DNA of 8,489 nucleotides from Nanobdellota archaeon (GTDB taxonomy: Archaea; Nanobdellota; Nanobdellia; Woesearchaeales; GW2011-AR15). Position numbers and translations under genes: made by a program. Where the stretch lies: assembly GCA_018815145.1 (NCBI GenBank), contig JAHIYL010000208.1, positions 1-8,489 on the forward strand, written 5' to 3'. Below the pieces are notes generated by a model. The model made no database searches and was not told where the DNA came from. It saw only the letters and a list, made by a program, of their open reading frames with translations. Of the stretch, positions 4,866 through 8,489 are shown one piece after another (position 1 is the stretch's first letter; every line of letters begins with the position of its first letter).

Positions 4866-7800
4866 ATGAAAAAAAGAAATCTATTGCTGTTCTTAATACT
4901 AATATTCTCATCGATATCAATGCAGGTCTCTGCACAATATTTCGGCTATGGGTGGAATGAAGGAGACTGCAAATCAGATAAAGATCCGTTATATATGGAA
5001 ATGCCGGATACTCTCCATGCAATGATCCCTACCAATGTTAAAATCTATATCAATGATCCTATTGTCAGAGAATATGCCCAATATATCGAGATCCAGGCAG
5101 GAAACTCTCATACCTACCAGACAACAGGGCCCAAACCTTCAAGGACTTCTGGCGGTGCGTTTAGCGAGACAATGCCTTATGATGGTGAAGACATCATAGA
5201 ATTTGGTTTCAGACCCAGTGATCGGGTCGGATTGCCTACATCAATAATCGTGACTTTCTATATAGCAAAAGAATCGCAGGTAGAATACCCTGATACACAT
5301 GATGAAGAATCACAGTTTTATGGATATAATTGCCACCGTGAGTATAATTCTCTCTTGTGCAACAAGGAAGATGGTTGTGATATATGCAACTATCCAATCG
5401 GACAAGTCATCAAACATTATATGATGAGCGATACTGATGAGACTGTCTCAATTCCGGACAGGGTTGATTTTGTGGATGAAAAAGCTGAAAATGGATACAC
5501 CGCAGTAGCATCTCAATCTTTATCTTATAATGCAAAAAAAAAATTTATCAATACCCAGGGATATGAATTTGAAACAAGCGACATATATAGTATTACGCTT
5601 CAGACACAGGAACTATGGGATACTTTTGAAGCATATAAAGAGAATGATCTTGACGGATACATAGGCCCGAAAGATGATGTGAAAAATCCTGATGTTACAG
5701 TGAATGATATTTCAGCATCCGGTCCTGAGCTTACAGGAAAAGCATATGAGATGGTATATAATGGGCCGCTCAATCCCCAGAACGGGGCTGATTTTGTGGA
5801 TATATACTACCAGCTGTTTGCTGAGATGGCGCCAAAGGGCAGCGGGGTCATGATAGTCAAAGCTGCAAGGCAGACTGTCTTTGAAAAAGGTACAGGTTCA
5901 GAGGCTGAATTAGAAGCAGTAAGAAACGATGTCCTGAACCTGCTATCAAGCTATAAATTGTCAAAAGGTAAAGTGATTGGACCCGGAGATTATGAATATA
6001 TTGAAAATAACTTCAAATGGTATATCAGGGGAGAACCGGAGGAAGAGGAGACCACTGATGAATATTATGTTGCAGGCCATATCAGTGATTATTTTGATCA
6101 TCCCATGCCTTATATGAGGATGGTTGCAGTCATTGAAGGAAAAGAATACGAAGGGTTCACTGATGAGGATGGTGTTTACAGGATAAGACTGGAAGGCCTT
6201 GAACTGAAAGAAGGCGAAGAAAAGGATGTTACATTATTTGCAATGTTTGACTATTACAGGAACGGGAAGAATTATTTTGACATCTATTTCAGAAAACCAA
6301 ATAATCAATATGACTCTGTCGCTGCACACAAAAAAGGAAAATTAGTATTCGGAGAGCATCTCCAGATTGATTTCATCATGGATGGCGGCGGAGACTTTGG
6401 TACTTCTTTTGCAAATAAGCAGGACATCATGCATTATTCGCTCATATATTTCAATACAGCAGAAGCAGTCGAGTTCATTCTCAATACACTCAAAGAAGAT
6501 ATGGATTACAAACTTCCTGTCACTGTATATGTAGGGAATCTGCACAAAAAAACTTTGTATTCACCAGATGATTCACGTATTTTAATTTCTGCAGCTGGAA
6601 CTTCACTCTCAGATTCAGACAGGCCTGACAACAGGGAATATCATGAATTTTCACATGCGCTCATGTATGACATATACAATGCCTGGCCTGCAGGAAGGAT
6701 GGAGCCCGGAAACAAAAATCATGATGGTTTCCTGAACAATAATACAGGAGATTCATACCTGGAAGGATTTGCTGAATTCATGGCAATGGTCATATCTGAT
6801 GATATGGGAGAACCATTGCCTACAATATACGCAGGTTTCGGAAGCATGGAGAAAAATTACAAGCCATGGGACGGCAGAGGGATGGATGAAGAATTTGCTG
6901 TTGCATCTTTGCTGTGGGACATATATGACGACAGGAATGAGAAAGGAGATTCAATCACTTTATCTCTTGACGATATCTGGAAAGTCTTAAAAGTCAAGAG
7001 GAGGGATTTCTATGAATACTATAAAGCATTCAAGACAGAATTTCCTGAACAGTCAGATGCATTTGATGAGCTGTTCAAGATGCATGGCTTTTTTCATGAT
7101 ACAAGAGTGGGAGATTCAGTGTATGATCCGGGAGAACCATGGAAATATACCAATGCCCAGGAGACGCAGTGGAGATTCATCGATCTCTCAGGAAACATAA
7201 CCCAGACAAAGACTATTGAATACCAGCCTGGTTTTACAATAGGAAAAGCAACAAATTATGACCGGCCGGACAGGTCATCAGCAGTAAGGATACCTGGTGC
7301 TTTCCTGAAAGTGAAAGATGATGAAGTAGATTTTTATAATATCAAGGTGACGCATGAAGACAGCAGCCTTGACTATGAATATGTTGTAGAAAGGGCTGAA
7401 GAGAAGATATATATCCAGCCATTGCCACTGGATGAGGATGCTGAAATCACAGTGACGCCTGCTTCTAAGGATTACAAAGCAGAAGAAGTCTTTTCCATCA
7501 ATAGTCAGGATATGAATGAGCTTCTCTCTTCAGGCAAAGATCTTGACGGGTACTTTGCTGAGCATGAATTCAATCTGAAACCTACAGGCAGCAAAACAGA
7601 TGAAAAATATCTCCTGTTTGATGATACTGAACCCACATATGAGTATGAAGGTGACTTGGGCGAAGAGTATGAGATAAAGATCAGCAAAGACGCCAAAAAA
7701 TTGACTGTGAGTGAAAGTGAAAATAATTCAGGGGCAGCCTTTTCCTTTCCTTTTGGCAGGATATTATTTTATATTCTGCTTGGTGTCTTTGTGTTTTTTT

Positions 7801-8105
7801 ACATAAAAAAACCAAAATTCAGGAAAAAGACAAACGATTTTGCACAAAAAGTGTGGCATTTGATCAAGAAATCTGCCAAGTGGTTCATGAAATATGGTGT
7901 ACCCGCAATACTAACATTTTTAAAATGGCTCTATAACTTGATTGTAAAAATAATCAGGGGAATTGTGCATCACTCAAAAAAAGCAATTGAAAAAACAAAG
8001 CCGCATGTGAAGAAAGCGCATGAGAATATCAAAAAGAAAATAGCTGAAAATAAAGAAAAGAAGAAAAAGCAAAAGAAAAAGACAGAAAAATCAAAAAATG
8101 ATTAG
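4866..8105 (+). CDS. Large secreted, membrane-anchored gluzincin-like metallopeptidase
   Basis: The 1079-residue product has a signal peptide (1-23, cleavage near VSA|Q) and an N-terminal beta-rich part (about 25-136). A four-Cys patch follows (Cys156, 165, 171, 174). A mixed region runs to about 397, and a carboxypeptidase-regulatory-like sandwich covers about 399-480, with EGFTDEDGVYRIRL as its signature. The probable catalytic domain (about 510-725) holds HEFSH (593-597), an HExxH zinc motif with Glu594 as general base. YLEGFAEF (632-639) resembles the NEGFA block of M1-type gluzincins, so Glu633 is the likely third zinc ligand, with 35 residues between His597 and Glu633 against about 18 in M1. 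FAVASLLWDIYDD follows, as in other large secreted proteins of this sort. A beta-rich C-terminal part (about 745-880) leads to a transmembrane helix (964-980) and a highly basic tail containing a second hydrophobic, partly amphipathic helix (about 1011-1034). The catalytic part should face outside. No named family is claimed. Confidence 0.82.
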   Translation: MKKRNLLLFLILIFSSISMQVSAQYFGYGWNEGDCKSDKDPLYMEMPDTLHAMIPTNVKIYINDPIVREYAQYIEIQAGNSHTYQTTGPKPSRTSGGAFSETMPYDGEDIIEFGFRPSDRVGLPTSIIVTFYIAKESQVEYPDTHDEESQFYGYNCHREYNSLLCNKEDGCDICNYPIGQVIKHYMMSDTDETVSIPDRVDFVDEKAENGYTAVASQSLSYNAKKKFINTQGYEFETSDIYSITLQTQELWDTFEAYKENDLDGYIGPKDDVKNPDVTVNDISASGPELTGKAYEMVYNGPLNPQNGADFVDIYYQLFAEMAPKGSGVMIVKAARQTVFEKGTGSEAELEAVRNDVLNLLSSYKLSKGKVIGPGDYEYIENNFKWYIRGEPEEEETTDEYYVAGHISDYFDHPMPYMRMVAVIEGKEYEGFTDEDGVYRIRLEGLELKEGEEKDVTLFAMFDYYRNGKNYFDIYFRKPNNQYDSVAAHKKGKLVFGEHLQIDFIMDGGGDFGTSFANKQDIMHYSLIYFNTAEAVEFILNTLKEDMDYKLPVTVYVGNLHKKTLYSPDDSRILISAAGTSLSDSDRPDNREYHEFSHALMYDIYNAWPAGRMEPGNKNHDGFLNNNTGDSYLEGFAEFMAMVISDDMGEPLPTIYAGFGSMEKNYKPWDGRGMDEEFAVASLLWDIYDDRNEKGDSITLSLDDIWKVLKVKRRDFYEYYKAFKTEFPEQSDAFDELFKMHGFFHDTRVGDSVYDPGEPWKYTNAQETQWRFIDLSGNITQTKTIEYQPGFTIGKATNYDRPDRSSAVRIPGAFLKVKDDEVDFYNIKVTHEDSSLDYEYVVERAEEKIYIQPLPLDEDAEITVTPASKDYKAEEVFSINSQDMNELLSSGKDLDGYFAEHEFNLKPTGSKTDEKYLLFDDTEPTYEYEGDLGEEYEIKISKDAKKLTVSESENNSGAAFSFPFGRILFYILLGVFVFFYIKKPKFRKKTNDFAQKVWHLIKKSAKWFMKYGVPAILTFLKWLYNLIVKIIRGIVHHSKKAIEKTKPHVKKAHENIKKKIAENKEKKKKQKKKTEKSKND

Positions 8106-8110
8106 GGGGA
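8104..8110 (+). promoter_or_regulatory. Shine-Dalgarno site overlapping the peptidase stop
   Basis: AGGGGGA begins inside the TAG stop at 8103-8105 and stands six bases before ATG 8117. The overlap points to one transcript for both genes. Confidence 0.6.
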
Positions 8111-8116
8111 ATCGAC

Positions 8117-8489
8117 ATGGACAAAAAAAAGAAAGAAAAGCCTGACAGGTCAGGAAAACCAGTCAGCATGGTATTTTTCATAGTGTTCTGGGCAATCGCT
8201 ATTGGAGCAGCCTTCATATTTGGAGGTAAGGATCTTGCTATGGGAGTCTCACTTGCTGCAGTCATCAGCTGCATTCTCTGGGTATCATCAATTAATTCAA
8301 GATATTCCGGGAAGATAGTCAGGTTCGAGATAAAGACATACAGAGACAAGGACAATTTCCCAAGAGAAATCAGGAAAGCAGTACTGGAACTTGACAATGG
8401 CAAGACAAAGAAGATAGGTTTCATGCCTGATTGGAAAGTCGGCGACCAAGTTGTCAAGGCGAGAGGAGAGACAGCACCGAAAGTTGTGG
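8117..8489 (+). CDS. Two-helix membrane protein, 3' end beyond the window
   Basis: The frame opened by ATG 8117 stays open to the last base, giving 124 residues of a partial protein. It begins MDKKKKEKPDRSGKP, a basic cytoplasmic-type end, followed by two hydrophobic helices (about 17-36 and 40-57) joined by a very short turn, and then a soluble part (from about 61). The soluble part contains VLELDNGKTKKIGFMPDWKV and GDQVVKARGE, a pattern that could be a small beta-barrel, though no family is recognised. Positive residues on both ends suggest that both termini are cytoplasmic. It is 11 bases downstream of the peptidase stop with a good ribosome binding site, so it is almost certainly in the same operon. 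A longer minus-strand open frame over the same bases is only its shadow. Confidence 0.8.
   Translation, partial: MDKKKKEKPDRSGKPVSMVFFIVFWAIAIGAAFIFGGKDLAMGVSLAAVISCILWVSSINSRYSGKIVRFEIKTYRDKDNFPREIRKAVLELDNGKTKKIGFMPDWKVGDQVVKARGETAPKVV

Noticed and set aside
8029..8457. A 142-codon minus-strand frame over the end of the window.
   Set aside because: It is antisense to the peptidase tail and the 8117 gene. The plus-strand frame has the ribosome binding site, two clear membrane helices and operon spacing, and the minus frame is Ser/Phe-rich as expected from Lys-rich coding on the other strand.

Overview
The window looks like an archaeal contig, probably from a DPANN-type (Woesearchaeota-like) or similarly small-genome archaeon. 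Directly seen: AT-rich DNA; TATA-like boxes centred about 26 bases before several ATGs; some genes apparently leaderless and others with GGGGTGA-type ribosome binding sites; and two secreted proteins ending in PEF + hydrophobic helix + basic tail, the layout of archaeal PEF-CTERM sorting signals. The lineage is inference from style and is not proven.

Layout, left to right. (1) 25-942: an archaeal Fic (AMP-transferase type) gene cut in two by one in-frame TAG at 319-321. The Fic motif and a class II-like inhibitory motif both lie after the stop. This part is clearly more AT-rich than the rest. (2) 972-1502: a YkgJ/UPF0153-type cysteine-cluster protein. (3) 1570-1767, minus: a 65-aa winged-helix regulator, convergent with (2), with a perfect 16-bp palindrome between them. 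(4) 1980-2717: a four-helix DUF4239/bestrophin-like membrane protein; its TATA box overlaps an upstream ATG and argues for the later start. (5) 2742-3236 (minus) and 3467-4159 (plus): two divergent PEF-CTERM surface proteins, one small and Cys/Trp-rich, the other a lamin-tail-domain protein. They share a 230-bp intergenic region with a TATA box and a short Shine-Dalgarno leader on each side, plus an inverted repeat and an 11-bp direct repeat near the lamin-tail promoter. (6) 4216-4779: a four-helix membrane protein with a Lys-rich tail. (7) 4866-8105: a 1079-aa secreted, membrane-anchored HExxH metallopeptidase with a polybasic C-terminal tail. (8) 8117 to the window end: the start of a two-helix membrane protein, with its ribosome binding site overlapping the peptidase stop codon.

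From 2742 onward the content is a cell-envelope locus: two probable archaeosortase substrates, a large cell-surface gluzincin-like protease and unnamed membrane proteins whose predicted cytoplasmic ends are Lys-rich. No archaeosortase is visible. A joint role in surface processing or host/cell contact is inference only. No RNA genes, insertion sequences or CRISPR arrays were seen.
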